A DNA stretch of 26,873 nucleotides from Acidobacteriota bacterium (GCA_021824055.1 JAKALV010000007.1:1-26873); one strand, 5' to 3'; numbered from the stretch's first letter, positions 13,508-21,348 are shown. A program made the numbers and translations. Notes: generated by a model not told the origin, from the letters alone.

Positions 13508-16369
13508 ATGTCTCACGACTGGATCGCCGTCCGCGGCGCCCGCGTCCACAACCTCAGGAACATCGACGTCGATGTGCCGCGGGATCGCCTCGTCGTCGTC
13601 ACCGGCCTGTCGGGATCCGGCAAGTCGTCGCTGGCGTTCGACACGATCTACGCCGAAGGGCAGCGCCGGTACGTCGAGTCGCTCTCCGCGTACGCCCGGC
13701 AGTTTCTCGAGCAGATGGAGAAGCCCGACGTCGACCTGATCGATGGGCTCTCGCCGGCCATTTCCATCGAGCAGAAGACGACCGCGTCGAATCCGCGATC
13801 CACGGTGGGCACCGTCACGGAGGTCTACGATTACCTCCGCCTGCTCTTCTCGAACATCGGCGTGCCGCACTGTCCCAATTGCGACCGCGCCATTTCGTCG
13901 CAGTCGCTCGAACGCATCATCGACATGGTGATGGTGTATCCGCCCGACGAACGGATCAACGTGCTGGCGCCGATCGTGCGCGGGCGCAAGGGCGAGTTCA
14001 AGAAGGAGCTGGCGGCGCTAGGCGCCCGCGGGTTCACGCGCGCCCGCATCGACGGCGAGTTTCGCGCGCTCGACGATGACATCAAGCTGGACCGCCGGAA
14101 GAACCACACGATCGACGTGCTCGTGGACCGGTTGATCGTGCGGTCCGGCATCGAGAAGCGGCTGAGCGACGCCGTCGACCTGGCGCTCAAGCTGGCCGAC
14201 GAGATCGTCGTCATCAACACGCTCGACAGCGGCGACCGGTTGTTTTCGCGCCGGATGGCGTGTCCCGACTGCGGCATCAGCATTCCTGAAATCACGCCCC
14301 GCGCGTTCTCGTTCAACTCGCCGCACGGCGCGTGCCCGGAGTGCCAGGGCCTCGGCGCGGTGTACGACTTCGATCCGGCGCGGATCATTCCGGACGACAC
14401 GCGGTCGCTCGCCGGCGGCGCCGTGGTGCCGTGGGCCAAGGGCGACACGCGGTTCATCCAGGACATGCTCGAGGGCCTCGAACGCACGTTCGGCATCGAC
14501 CCCAACGTACCGATTGCCAAACTGTCGAAGAAACACCGCGATGTGCTGCTGCATGGCGCCGGCAAGGGCACGCGGGCCGCGGGGGCCGGAAAAGGCAAGC
14601 GGACAAAAGCGGCGAAGGATCCGTTCGGCGCGGATTTTGAAGGGTTGCTGCCGAATCTGCGGCGGCGGTTCGAGAACGGCACGTGGACCGATCAGGAAGC
14701 CCTGGAACCGCTCCGCGCGCTGCGGCCGTGCAGTGTGTGCGACGGCGAGCGGTTGAAGGCCGAGAGCCGCGCCGTGCGCGTCAAGGGTTATCGCATGGCC
14801 GACTTCGTGGATGAGCCGCTCGCGCGCGTGATGCCGATCTTCGAAGCGCTGGAGCTGACCGAGCGCGAGCATCTGATCGCCGGCCGCGTGCTGAAAGAAA
14901 TCCGCGAGCGGCTGCGTTTCTTGAACGACGTCGGCGTCGGGTACCTCACGCTGTCGCGCGGCGCCGCGACACTGTCGGGCGGCGAGGGGCAGCGCATCCG
15001 CCTGGCGACGCAGATCGGATCGCAGCTGACCGGCGTCCTCTACGTGCTCGACGAGCCGTCGATCGGCCTGCATCAGCGCGACAATCGGCGCCTGCTCGCC
15101 ACGCTCTGCAAGCTGCGCAACCTCGGCAATACGGTCCTCGTGGTCGAGCACGATGAAGAGACCATCCGCATGGCCGACTACCTGATCGATCTCGGGCCCG
15201 GCGCCGGCGAGCATGGCGGCCACGTGATCTTCCAGGGTGAACCGCAGCAACTGTTGGCGGCGCCCGGCGAGTCGTTGACGGGCCAGTACCTGACCGGGCA
15301 GCGATCGATCGAGATCCCGCCCGTGCGGCGCACGCCCTCGCGCGGGCAGGTGGTCGTGGAAGGCGCGCGCGCCAACAACCTCAAGAACATCGATGTCGGA
15401 TTCCCGCTCGGCCTGCTGATCGCGGTCACCGGCGTCAGCGGCTCGGGCAAGTCGACGCTCGTCAACGAAATTCTGTATCGGTCGCTCGCGCGCACGCTCT
15501 ATCGGGCCACCGACGAGCCCGGCGCGCATACGCGGATCGACGGCATCAAGCTGATCGACAAGGTCATCCAGATCGACCAGTCGCCGATCGGCCGCACCCC
15601 GCGCTCCAATCCCGCCACGTATACCGGGCTTTTCACGTTCCTGCGCGAGCTCTTCGCGATGTTGCCCGAATCGCGCGCGCGCGGGTACAAGCCGGGCCGG
15701 TTCTCGTTCAACGTCAAAGGCGGCCGGTGCGAGACCTGCCAGGGCGACGGCGTGATCGCCATCGAAATGCACTTCCTGCCCAACGTCTACGTGACGTGCG
15801 AGGAATGCAAGGGTCGCCGCTACAACCGCGAAACGCTCGACGTGAAATACCGCGGCAAGTCGGTCGCCGAGATGCTCGAACTCACCGTCGATCAGGTCCT
15901 GCCGCTCGTGGAAAACTTCCCCCCGATTGCCGCCAAGCTCCGCACGTTGCAGAGCGTCGGGCTCGGTTACATCAAGCTCGGACAGTCGGCGACGACCCTG
16001 TCGGGCGGCGAAGCGCAGCGCGTGAAGCTGGGGCGGGAATTGTCGCGGCGCGGCACCGGACGCACGCTCTACATCCTCGACGAGCCGACGACCGGTCTGC
16101 ATTTCGAGGACGTGCGGCGGCTCCTCGACGTGCTCAACAAGCTGGTCGATCAGGGCAACACCATCGTGGTGATCGAGCACAACCTCGACGTGATCAAGAG
16201 CGCCGACTGGGTCATCGACCTCGGACCGGAAGGCGGTGAAGGCGGCGGCCGCGTGGTGGCGGCTGGCCCGCCCGAAGCGATCGCGAGAACCAAGGATTCA
16301 GCCACCGGGCTCTTTCTCGGGCCCGCTCTTGCCGGAAAATCGGAATCAGATCGGTCGGCAGTTTCTTGA
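13508..16369 (+). CDS. uvrA: UvrABC excinuclease subunit A
   Basis: 953-residue cytosolic DNA-damage sensor of nucleotide excision repair; it dimerises, scans DNA and loads UvrB. Two ABC ATPase modules are visible: Walker A GLSGSGKSS (33-41) and GVSGSGKST (about 641-649), with signature motifs LSGGEGQR (about 489) and LSGGEAQR (about 831). Zinc-binding cysteine pairs occur at CPNCD, at CPDCG paired with CPECQ, and in the C-terminal half as CETCQGDG paired with CEECKGR. A Gly/Lys/Arg/Ala-rich insertion (residues about 351-372) is absent from the family core as I know it. ATG 13508 starts MSHDWIAVRGARVHNL; an in-frame TTG at 13475 would add 11 residues through the hairpin. Length is normal for the family (about 940-960). 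Confidence 0.98.
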   Translation: MSHDWIAVRGARVHNLRNIDVDVPRDRLVVVTGLSGSGKSSLAFDTIYAEGQRRYVESLSAYARQFLEQMEKPDVDLIDGLSPAISIEQKTTASNPRSTVGTVTEVYDYLRLLFSNIGVPHCPNCDRAISSQSLERIIDMVMVYPPDERINVLAPIVRGRKGEFKKELAALGARGFTRARIDGEFRALDDDIKLDRRKNHTIDVLVDRLIVRSGIEKRLSDAVDLALKLADEIVVINTLDSGDRLFSRRMACPDCGISIPEITPRAFSFNSPHGACPECQGLGAVYDFDPARIIPDDTRSLAGGAVVPWAKGDTRFIQDMLEGLERTFGIDPNVPIAKLSKKHRDVLLHGAGKGTRAAGAGKGKRTKAAKDPFGADFEGLLPNLRRRFENGTWTDQEALEPLRALRPCSVCDGERLKAESRAVRVKGYRMADFVDEPLARVMPIFEALELTEREHLIAGRVLKEIRERLRFLNDVGVGYLTLSRGAATLSGGEGQRIRLATQIGSQLTGVLYVLDEPSIGLHQRDNRRLLATLCKLRNLGNTVLVVEHDEETIRMADYLIDLGPGAGEHGGHVIFQGEPQQLLAAPGESLTGQYLTGQRSIEIPPVRRTPSRGQVVVEGARANNLKNIDVGFPLGLLIAVTGVSGSGKSTLVNEILYRSLARTLYRATDEPGAHTRIDGIKLIDKVIQIDQSPIGRTPRSNPATYTGLFTFLRELFAMLPESRARGYKPGRFSFNVKGGRCETCQGDGVIAIEMHFLPNVYVTCEECKGRRYNRETLDVKYRGKSVAEMLELTVDQVLPLVENFPPIAAKLRTLQSVGLGYIKLGQSATTLSGGEAQRVKLGRELSRRGTGRTLYILDEPTTGLHFEDVRRLLDVLNKLVDQGNTIVVIEHNLDVIKSADWVIDLGPEGGEGGGRVVAAGPPEAIARTKDSATGLFLGPALAGKSESDRSAVS

Positions 16370-16374
16370 CGGTT

Positions 16375-16427
16375 CGTGGTTTGAATGACACACCTCGGCG
16401 CTTTTTCCCTGTGGTGCACAAACCACG
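16375..16427. repeat. Long-range inverted repeat CGTGGTTTG / CAAACCACG
   Basis: The 9-bp arms at 16375-16383 and 16419-16427 are exact inverse complements, separated by 35 bp containing a T5 run. The pair starts 5 bp after the uvrA stop and lies about 135-185 bp upstream of the predicted lpxC transcription start. It may be a loose terminator for uvrA, or two half-sites for an activator of the sigma-54-type lpxC promoter; arm centres are 44 bp apart. Confidence 0.4.
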
Positions 16428-16533
16428 GTCTGCGCAATCATGAGAAGTATCTGCGGTCGAAATGTTCAGTTAAGCACCGTGTTCGCAGCACGTTACATGA
16501 TAAGTGGCGACACAGTTGAGTCTACCGCTGTAG

Positions 16534-16549
16534 TGGCAAGCCGATTGCT
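16534..16549 (+). promoter_or_regulatory. Sigma-54-type -24/-12 promoter for lpxC
   Basis: TGGCAAG-CCGA-TTGCT matches the RpoN consensus TGGCACG-N4-TTGCW at all positions except one (A for C at the sixth base). GG is at 16535-16536 and GC at 16547-16548, the required 12-bp register. Transcription would begin near 16560, giving a leader of about 12 nt to the lpxC ATG at 16572. Confidence 0.6.
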
Positions 16550-16571
16550 TAAGCGTTTGTCGCCTGTCTAG

Positions 16572-17471
16572 ATGATGTCAAACGTCCAGCGCACCATTCG
16601 GCGAACCAAGACCTGCACCGGGATCGGGCTCCATTCCGGTCAAAAGGTCTCAGTGTCGCTCAAGCCGGCTGCGGCGGACACAGGTATCAGGTTTCACCGA
16701 TCGGACTTGGGCATCGATATTCCCGCGACCTTGGCGCATCTCGGCCCCTCGCAGGTGCTGCAGACGTCGCTGGCGAGCGGTGCCGCGTCGGTCGACACGG
16801 TCGAGCATCTGTTGTCGGCCTTGCACGGTCTTGGCATCGACAACGTCACCGTCGAACTGAACCAGTCCGAAGTACCGATCATGGACGGCAGCGCCGCGCC
16901 ATGGGTGTTCCTCATCCAGGAAGCGGGCGTGAAGGAACTGTCCGTTCCCCGCCGCGTGCTGCGCGTCCTGCGCGCGGTCACCGTGGAGCGGGGCGAGAAG
17001 AGCATTTCGATTTACCCGTCGGAGACGTTCCGGATCAGCTACGCGATCCATTTCGATCATCCGATGCTGCGGTCGCAGAAGAAGTCGCTCGACATCACCG
17101 AGGAGTCATTCATCAACGAGATCGCCCCGGCCCGCACCTTCGGATTTCTGAAGGAAGTGGAAATGCTGCGTCAGCGCGGTCTCGCTCTCGGCGGCTCGCT
17201 CGACAATGCCGTCGTGCTTGGCGAAACGGGCGTGCTCAACCCGCTCCGGTTCGAAGACGAGTTTGTGCGCCACAAGATGCTGGATGTGATCGGCGATCTG
17301 GCGCTCGTGGGCCATCCCATTGCCGGTCACGTGTCGGTGCAGCGCGGCGGTCACGCCCTGCATGCCGAACTGGCCTCGGCGCTGATGCAGCAGGGCGACA
17401 GCTGGACACTTGTGGACGCGGCGGTGCCGTCTGGTCAGCGTGTGCCGGTTACCGGTACGGTCATCGCATAA
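16572..17471 (+). CDS. lpxC: UDP-3-O-acyl-N-acetylglucosamine deacetylase
   Basis: 299-residue zinc hydrolase carrying out the committed step of lipid A synthesis in the cytosol: removal of the N-acetyl group from UDP-3-O-acyl-GlcNAc. The zinc ligands are visible as His79 (VEHLLSALHG), His234 and Asp238 (RHKMLDVIGD). Glu78 is the general base, and His261 in GGHALHAEL corresponds to the catalytic C-terminal histidine. PARTFGFLKEVE is the conserved central segment. Length is typical of LpxC. Two ATG codons are adjacent (16572 and 16575); neither has a Shine-Dalgarno sequence, which agrees with a very short leader. The gene stands alone, which shows the organism has an LPS outer membrane. Confidence 0.98.
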   Translation: MMSNVQRTIRRTKTCTGIGLHSGQKVSVSLKPAAADTGIRFHRSDLGIDIPATLAHLGPSQVLQTSLASGAASVDTVEHLLSALHGLGIDNVTVELNQSEVPIMDGSAAPWVFLIQEAGVKELSVPRRVLRVLRAVTVERGEKSISIYPSETFRISYAIHFDHPMLRSQKKSLDITEESFINEIAPARTFGFLKEVEMLRQRGLALGGSLDNAVVLGETGVLNPLRFEDEFVRHKMLDVIGDLALVGHPIAGHVSVQRGGHALHAELASALMQQGDSWTLVDAAVPSGQRVPVTGTVIA

Positions 17472-17477
17472 CGGGGC

Positions 17478-17497
17478 GGCCGAACTGAAGTTCGGCC
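17478..17497. terminator. Perfect 9-bp hairpin between convergent lpxC and the STAS operon; REP-like
   Basis: GGCCGAACT (17478-17486) and AGTTCGGCC (17489-17497) pair exactly with a 2-nt centre, 6 bp after the lpxC stop and 18 bp from the end of the minus-strand gene. It is well placed as a bidirectional terminator, though there is no T-tract. Read on the minus strand it starts TAGGGCCGAACTTCAG, resembling dispersed intergenic palindromes I recall from Acidobacteriota-like genomes; that recollection is unverified. Confidence 0.6.
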
Positions 17498-17515
17498 CTA
17501 CGTAACCCAGTTCCC

Positions 17516-17806
17516 TTACAGTCCAGAATCGAGATCGGCCGCGCGTCCGGCTTTGCGGATAACGCCGCTCAGGCGATCGTTCTCGAAGCGGTTGAAGCTC
17601 ATGAACAGGCTTTCCTTCAGGTAGGCGCGCAGTTCCGCTTCGGTCATCTGGGCCACGAGGTGCTGGAACTCGCGATCCACTTCTTCGAATCCATAGTCAA
17701 GAGCGCGCTGCCGCGTCAAATCGCGGGAGATCGTCTCGATGACGGCCAGGACATCGCCGTCCAGTTCGATCGGCGTGCCGGCTGAGGTGGTGATCGTGCG
17801 GGCCAT
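17516..17806 (-). CDS. Small conserved-looking protein of unknown function, third in the sigma/STAS operon
   Basis: 96-residue soluble protein I do not recognise. The sequence is mainly helical in character and rich in charged residues (VIETISRDLTRQRALDYGFE, AELRAYLKESLFMSFNRFEN), with no signal peptide, membrane segment or metal-binding motif. It begins 2 bp after the STAS gene stop, with GGAG about 8 nt before the ATG, so it is almost certainly co-transcribed with the STAS protein and the ECF sigma factor. Position makes a regulatory partner role possible (for example a modulator of the STAS protein), but nothing in the sequence proves it. Confidence 0.75.
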   Translation of the reverse strand: MARTITTSAGTPIELDGDVLAVIETISRDLTRQRALDYGFEEVDREFQHLVAQMTEAELRAYLKESLFMSFNRFENDRLSGVIRKAGRAADLDSGL

Positions 17807-17808
17807 GG

Positions 17809-18150
17809 CTACGCTCCGAAGCTGGCGACGGCCGACGCCTGATCGGCGTGGACCTCGAGGAAGTTGTGCGCGCCCGTCATCGTCAGCATCGTCTCGACGC
17901 GTTTCTGGACGCCCGCGAGCTTGAGCGCGCCGCCGGCGGCCGCGGCCTGGCGGTAGAGGTCCATCAGGCAGCCGATCGTGGCGCTGTCGACGTAGCTCAC
18001 CGTTTCCAGGTTGATCAGGATCCGCTTGTCGCCGCCGGCGATGAGGCCGGTGACGGTGTTCACGAAGTTCGTGAGCAGCGGGTAGGTCAGGCGCGCTTCA
18101 CTGACGCGCACGACCGAGATGCCGTTGACCTGCGAGGTGGTGACATTCAT
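17809..18150 (-). CDS. STAS-domain protein, anti-sigma factor antagonist type
   Basis: 113-residue single STAS domain (SpoIIAA/RsbV-like). The conserved switch segment is INLETVSYVDSATIGCLMDL, with Ser56 at the position phosphorylated in SpoIIAA-type antagonists. Such proteins release a sigma factor by binding its anti-sigma kinase when unphosphorylated. ATG 18150 has a strong GGAGG ribosome binding site 6 nt upstream and overlaps the sigma-factor stop in ATGA, so it is coupled to the ECF sigma gene. No kinase-type anti-sigma factor (HATPase) or PP2C phosphatase is encoded nearby, so the partner must be elsewhere or the system is atypical. Confidence 0.9.
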   Translation of the reverse strand: MNVTTSQVNGISVVRVSEARLTYPLLTNFVNTVTGLIAGGDKRILINLETVSYVDSATIGCLMDLYRQAAAAGGALKLAGVQKRVETMLTMTGAHNFLEVHADQASAVASFGA

Positions 18151-18782
18151 GCGGTGCCTCCGCGAGTGGGTTTGGCCAGAAGCCGCGCTGCGGGCGCGCT
18201 CTCCTGAATCTTCCGGATTTGCCGCGCAAGCTCGATGCGGCCGCGGTTGATCCGCGACTTCACCGTGCCTTCGGGCAGGTGCAGCTGGTCGGCGATTTCC
18301 TGGTACGAGAACTCCTGCAAATCCCGGAGCGTCACGGCGGTGCTCAGCGTTTCGGGCAATTCCGCCATGGCGCGCCGGATCATGTCCTTGACGTCGGAGT
18401 GCTCGAGCTGCGCGTACGGCCCGCGCTCGCGCGAGGCCGGCGTCAGCTCCGACGCGTCGACGTCGCGCGCCATCGTGGCGCGCTCTTTCCGCACGCTGCG
18501 GTAGTGGTCGATGCACAGGTTGCGGCTGACGCTGATCAGCCAGGTCTGAAAATTGGCGCGGCGGTCGAACGTATGGAGCGCCTTGAAAATCTTGACGAAG
18601 ATGTCCTGCGTGAGATCTTCCGCCTCATCGAACCGGCCGACGAACTTGTATGCCAGGTTGAACACCTTGCGGCGATGCTGCTGGACGATGATCGTCCAGG
18701 CGGCCTGATCGCCCTTGAGACAACGCTCAATGACGGCGTCAATTTCGGAGCCGCCCTCTGGTTCTGCCACGGGCGAAATCAT
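18147..18782 (-). CDS. ECF-type RNA polymerase sigma factor
   Basis: 211-residue sigma-70 family factor with regions 2 and 4 only. Region 2 is at about residues 35-96 (FDEAEDLTQDIFVKIFKALHTF, then FQTWLISVSRNLCIDHYRS). Region 4 is at about 140-190 (LPETLSTAVTLRDLQEFSYQEIA, then LPEGTVKSRINRGRIELARQ, the helix-turn-helix that reads -35). A 20-residue acidic lead precedes region 2 and a basic tail follows region 4. ATG 18782 lies only 28 bp from the divergent lysA GTG. It heads a three-gene operon with a STAS protein, unusual for ECF factors, which are more often paired with a membrane anti-sigma. No own-promoter element is convincing. Confidence 0.93.
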   Translation of the reverse strand: MISPVAEPEGGSEIDAVIERCLKGDQAAWTIIVQQHRRKVFNLAYKFVGRFDEAEDLTQDIFVKIFKALHTFDRRANFQTWLISVSRNLCIDHYRSVRKERATMARDVDASELTPASRERGPYAQLEHSDVKDMIRRAMAELPETLSTAVTLRDLQEFSYQEIADQLHLPEGTVKSRINRGRIELARQIRKIQESAPAARLLAKPTRGGTA

Positions 18783-18793
18783 AGCAGAGTAAG

Positions 18794-18799
18794 TACAAT
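18794..18799 (+). promoter_or_regulatory. -10-like box (TACAAT) for lysA with a very short leader
   Basis: TACAAT ends 11 nt before the GTG at 18811, so transcription would begin about 4-6 nt before the start codon, without space for a ribosome binding site. No matching -35 is evident. The same bases read TATTGT on the minus strand, where they could serve the divergent sigma-factor gene. Confidence 0.4.
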
Positions 18800-18810
18800 A
18801 GGCGGTCCCG

Positions 18811-20046
18811 GTGAGCGGTATCTCCTCTCAACAGCTTCGCGCGATCGCTTCAGAGTTCGGCACGCCCGCGTACGTCTATGACGCCGCCCTGATCCGCGCG
18901 CGGTTCCGCGCGCTGGCCGACGCCTGCGGCGACGACCCGCACGCCCTGCACTACGCCATCAAGGCCAACGCCACGCTGGCGATTGTCCGCCTCATGCGGG
19001 AGTGCGGCGCCCGGGCCGATGCGAACTCCGGCGGCGAAATCGAGGTGGCGCTCTGCGCCGGATTCGCGCCCGCCGAGATCGTCTTCACGGGCGTCGGCAA
19101 GTCCGCGGCGGAATTGCGCCGCGCCGTGTCGCTCGGCGTGAAGGCCATCAACGCCGAGTCGCCCGGCGAAGTGGAACGGATCGCCGCGATCGCGCGAGAC
19201 CTGGGCACCGTGGCCCGCGTCGCCATCCGCATCAACCCCGACGTGGACGCGGAGAGCCATCCGCACATCTCCACCGGACTCAGCACGAACAAGTTCGGCA
19301 TGTCGATCGACGCGGCGCGCGCGATGGCCCGGGACATCGGCCGGCATCCCTCCCTGCACATCGTCGGACTGCACGTGCACATCGGATCCCAGATCACCAA
19401 GACGGCGCCGCTGGCGCGCGCCGCCGAAACGCTGTCCGGCCTGGCGCTGTCGCTGATGGCCGACGGCGTGCCGCTGGAACATCTCGACGTCGGCGGGGGC
19501 CTCGGCATCGCCTATCAGCCCGGGCAGGTTGTGGTGTCGCCGGAGGAATACGCCGCGGCGATTCTGCCGGCGGTTCGGCGCACGGGGCTGACACTGTTGC
19601 TCGAACCCGGGCGATGGATCGTCGGCCCGGCGGGACTGCTGCTGACGTCGGTCGTGGATCTCAAGGCACAGCCGGTCGATCCGGTGTCGAACGAGACGCG
19701 GTGGTTCGTGATCGCCGACGCCGGCATGACGGACCTGTTGCGGCCGGCGCTCTACGGCGCGTGGCACGAGATCGCCGCCGTATCGCCGAGGCCGGGCGCG
19801 GACATTCTGTGCGACGTGGTGGGACCGGTGTGCGAGACCACTGATACGCTGGGATCCGGCCGGCGGCTGCCGCCGGTTGACGTCGGCGATCTGCTCGTCG
19901 TGCGTGATGCCGGCGCGTATGGATCGGTCATGGCGTCGAACTACAATCGCCGGCCGATCGCCGCCGAAGTGCTTGTCGACGATGGGGCCTGGCGGCTGAT
20001 TCGCCGGCGCCAGACCGTGGAAGAATTGCTGCAGTGGGACGTCTGA
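18811..20046 (+). CDS. lysA: Diaminopimelate decarboxylase
   Basis: 411-residue cytosolic PLP enzyme that decarboxylates meso-diaminopimelate to L-lysine, the last step of lysine synthesis. The PLP lysine is Lys51 in LHYAIKANATLAIVRLM. Further hallmarks are the DANSGGEIEVAL segment, HVHIGSQI, the glycine-rich phosphate-binding LDVGGGLGIAY, EPGRWIVGPAG and the substrate-binding GPVCETTDTL with Cys341 near the dimer interface. Length fits LysA (about 410-420). GTG 18811 opens MSGISSQQLRAIASEFGTPAYVYD, a normal start. The gene ends in a TGATG overlap with tmk, so the two are co-transcribed. Confidence 0.97.
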   Translation: MSGISSQQLRAIASEFGTPAYVYDAALIRARFRALADACGDDPHALHYAIKANATLAIVRLMRECGARADANSGGEIEVALCAGFAPAEIVFTGVGKSAAELRRAVSLGVKAINAESPGEVERIAAIARDLGTVARVAIRINPDVDAESHPHISTGLSTNKFGMSIDAARAMARDIGRHPSLHIVGLHVHIGSQITKTAPLARAAETLSGLALSLMADGVPLEHLDVGGGLGIAYQPGQVVVSPEEYAAAILPAVRRTGLTLLLEPGRWIVGPAGLLLTSVVDLKAQPVDPVSNETRWFVIADAGMTDLLRPALYGAWHEIAAVSPRPGADILCDVVGPVCETTDTLGSGRRLPPVDVGDLLVVRDAGAYGSVMASNYNRRPIAAEVLVDDGAWRLIRRRQTVEELLQWDV

Positions 20047-20630
20047 TGCTGATCGCGATTGAAGGATTGGACCAGAGCGGCAAGGAAACACAGGCGCGGC
20101 ATCTGCGCGCCCGCGTGGAGCAGGACGGCCGCAAGGTGCATGCGCTCTCGTTTCCGGACTACGAGACGCCGATCGGCCACGAGATCGCCGCGGCGCTGCG
20201 GGGCGAGCGGGACTTCGGCCCGGACGTGATGCAGCTGCTCTACGTGGCCAATCGGATGGAATTCAAGCCCCGGCTGGACTCGTGGCTCCAGAGCGGTGCG
20301 GTGGTCGTGTGCGATCGGTACCTCGCGTCCAGCGTGGCCTACGGCGAGGCGCAGGGCCTGGATCCGCAGTGGCTCCGGGACATCCAGCGCTTTCTGCCGC
20401 CGCCCACGCTCACCGTGCTGCTCGACATCGCGCCGGAGACCGCCGTCGCGCGCAAGCGGACGGGCCGCGATCGGTACGAGCGCGATCTGGCGCTCCTCGC
20501 CCGCGTCAGAGACAGCTACCGGCGCCAGGCCGGCGCGGCCGACTGGGTATTGATCGACGGCGAGCAATCGAAAGATGCGGTCACCGCCGCGGTGGCGGCG
20601 GCGGTGCTGCCACGGCTCGAGCGGCGGTAA
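20046..20630 (+). CDS. tmk: Thymidylate kinase (dTMP kinase), variant P-loop
   Basis: 194-residue P-loop kinase expected to phosphorylate dTMP to dTDP. The P-loop is EGLDQSGKETQ (residues 6-16), in which the usual Ser/Thr after the lysine is Glu14 and threonine follows at 15. Other family marks are FPDYETPIGHEI, LLYVANRMEFKP, the CDRYLASSVAYGEAQGLD (DR..) motif and FLPPPTLTVLLDIAPETAVARK, then RYERD in the lid area. I chose ATG 20046, overlapping the lysA stop in TGATG; an in-frame GTG at 20034 would add four residues. The 3' end overlaps the convergent comF gene by 50 bp. Confidence 0.9.
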   Translation: MLIAIEGLDQSGKETQARHLRARVEQDGRKVHALSFPDYETPIGHEIAAALRGERDFGPDVMQLLYVANRMEFKPRLDSWLQSGAVVVCDRYLASSVAYGEAQGLDPQWLRDIQRFLPPPTLTVLLDIAPETAVARKRTGRDRYERDLALLARVRDSYRRQAGAADWVLIDGEQSKDAVTAAVAAAVLPRLERR

Positions 20631-21336
20631 GGGCCCGCACGTCCGCCACCCCGGCCTCCCGCAGGACGCGCGCGCAGGCATTCAGCGTAGCGCCGGTCGT
20701 CATCACGTCATCCACCAACACCACGGTGGCTCCGCGCAAGCGATTCCATGCGCGCGGCCGCAGACGCGCACGCCGGCACAGCGCGTAGGCGCCCCGCGCG
20801 TTCGCCTCGCGACGCGCCGCCGGCAGGCCCGCCTGCGGGGGGCCGCCGCGATGCCGCCGCAGCGCGCGCCACACCGGCAGGCGCAAGCCGCGCGCCAGGT
20901 CATCCGCCTGGTTGAAGCCGCGCTGCCAGAGCCGCCAGGCGTGCAGCGGGACCGGAATCACCGCGTCGGCACCTTCCAGCACCTCGGCGCCATCGCGCCG
21001 CATGCGTTCCGCCAGCCATGGCGCGATCATGCGTCGCCGTCGGTACTTGAGCGCGTGGATCATGTCGCGCAGCGTGCCGTCGTACACGCCCGCGCTGCGT
21101 GCCAGGCCGACCGCCGCCCGCTCGCCACGCCGGCACCTGACGCACAGGTGATCGTCCGCGTACGCGGGCCGCTGGTCACCGCACCGCCGGCAGAGCGGCG
21201 GCGCCATCACGCGAACGCCGTTGACGCAGGTGTCGCACATGGGCCCGTCAAGCGGCGTGGTGAGCGGCCGGTCGCAGACCGCGCACGTTGGAGCGAGCAG
21301 CGCGCGCAGAAGGGCGTTGGACGCGGCGGCAAACAT
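20581..21336 (-). CDS. comF: ComF family phosphoribosyltransferase-like competence protein
   Basis: 251-residue ComFC-type protein, associated in transformable bacteria with handling incoming single-stranded DNA next to the uptake channel. The N-terminal zinc part holds four CxxC pairs (Cys18/21, 34/37, 49/52, 65/68). The C-terminal phosphoribosyltransferase fold has AVIPVPLHAWRLWQRGFNQA and the PRPP loop VVLVDDVMTTGATLNAC at about residues 203-219. A proline/alanine-rich tail of about ten residues ends the protein. ATG 21336 is the only plausible start; no Shine-Dalgarno sequence precedes it, and the sigma-54-type element would place transcription start about 2 nt upstream. The end overlaps tmk on the other strand by 50 bp. 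Confidence 0.94.
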   Translation of the reverse strand: MFAAASNALLRALLAPTCAVCDRPLTTPLDGPMCDTCVNGVRVMAPPLCRRCGDQRPAYADDHLCVRCRRGERAAVGLARSAGVYDGTLRDMIHALKYRRRRMIAPWLAERMRRDGAEVLEGADAVIPVPLHAWRLWQRGFNQADDLARGLRLPVWRALRRHRGGPPQAGLPAARREANARGAYALCRRARLRPRAWNRLRGATVVLVDDVMTTGATLNACARVLREAGVADVRALTAARAVAAPPPPPRR

Positions 21337-21348
21337 GCCGCCGTTGAG

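Noticed and set aside
14018..16180. 720-codon open frame antisense to uvrA
   Set aside because: It lies wholly opposite a complete UvrA coding sequence, has low-complexity Arg/Ala/His-rich translation and no family motif; such frames are expected in GC-rich genes.
16545..16572. Possible sigma-70 promoter TTGCTT with TCTAGA before lpxC
   Set aside because: The -10 candidate would overlap the ATG, so transcription would begin inside the coding region; the same TTGCT is better explained as the -12 of a sigma-54 element.
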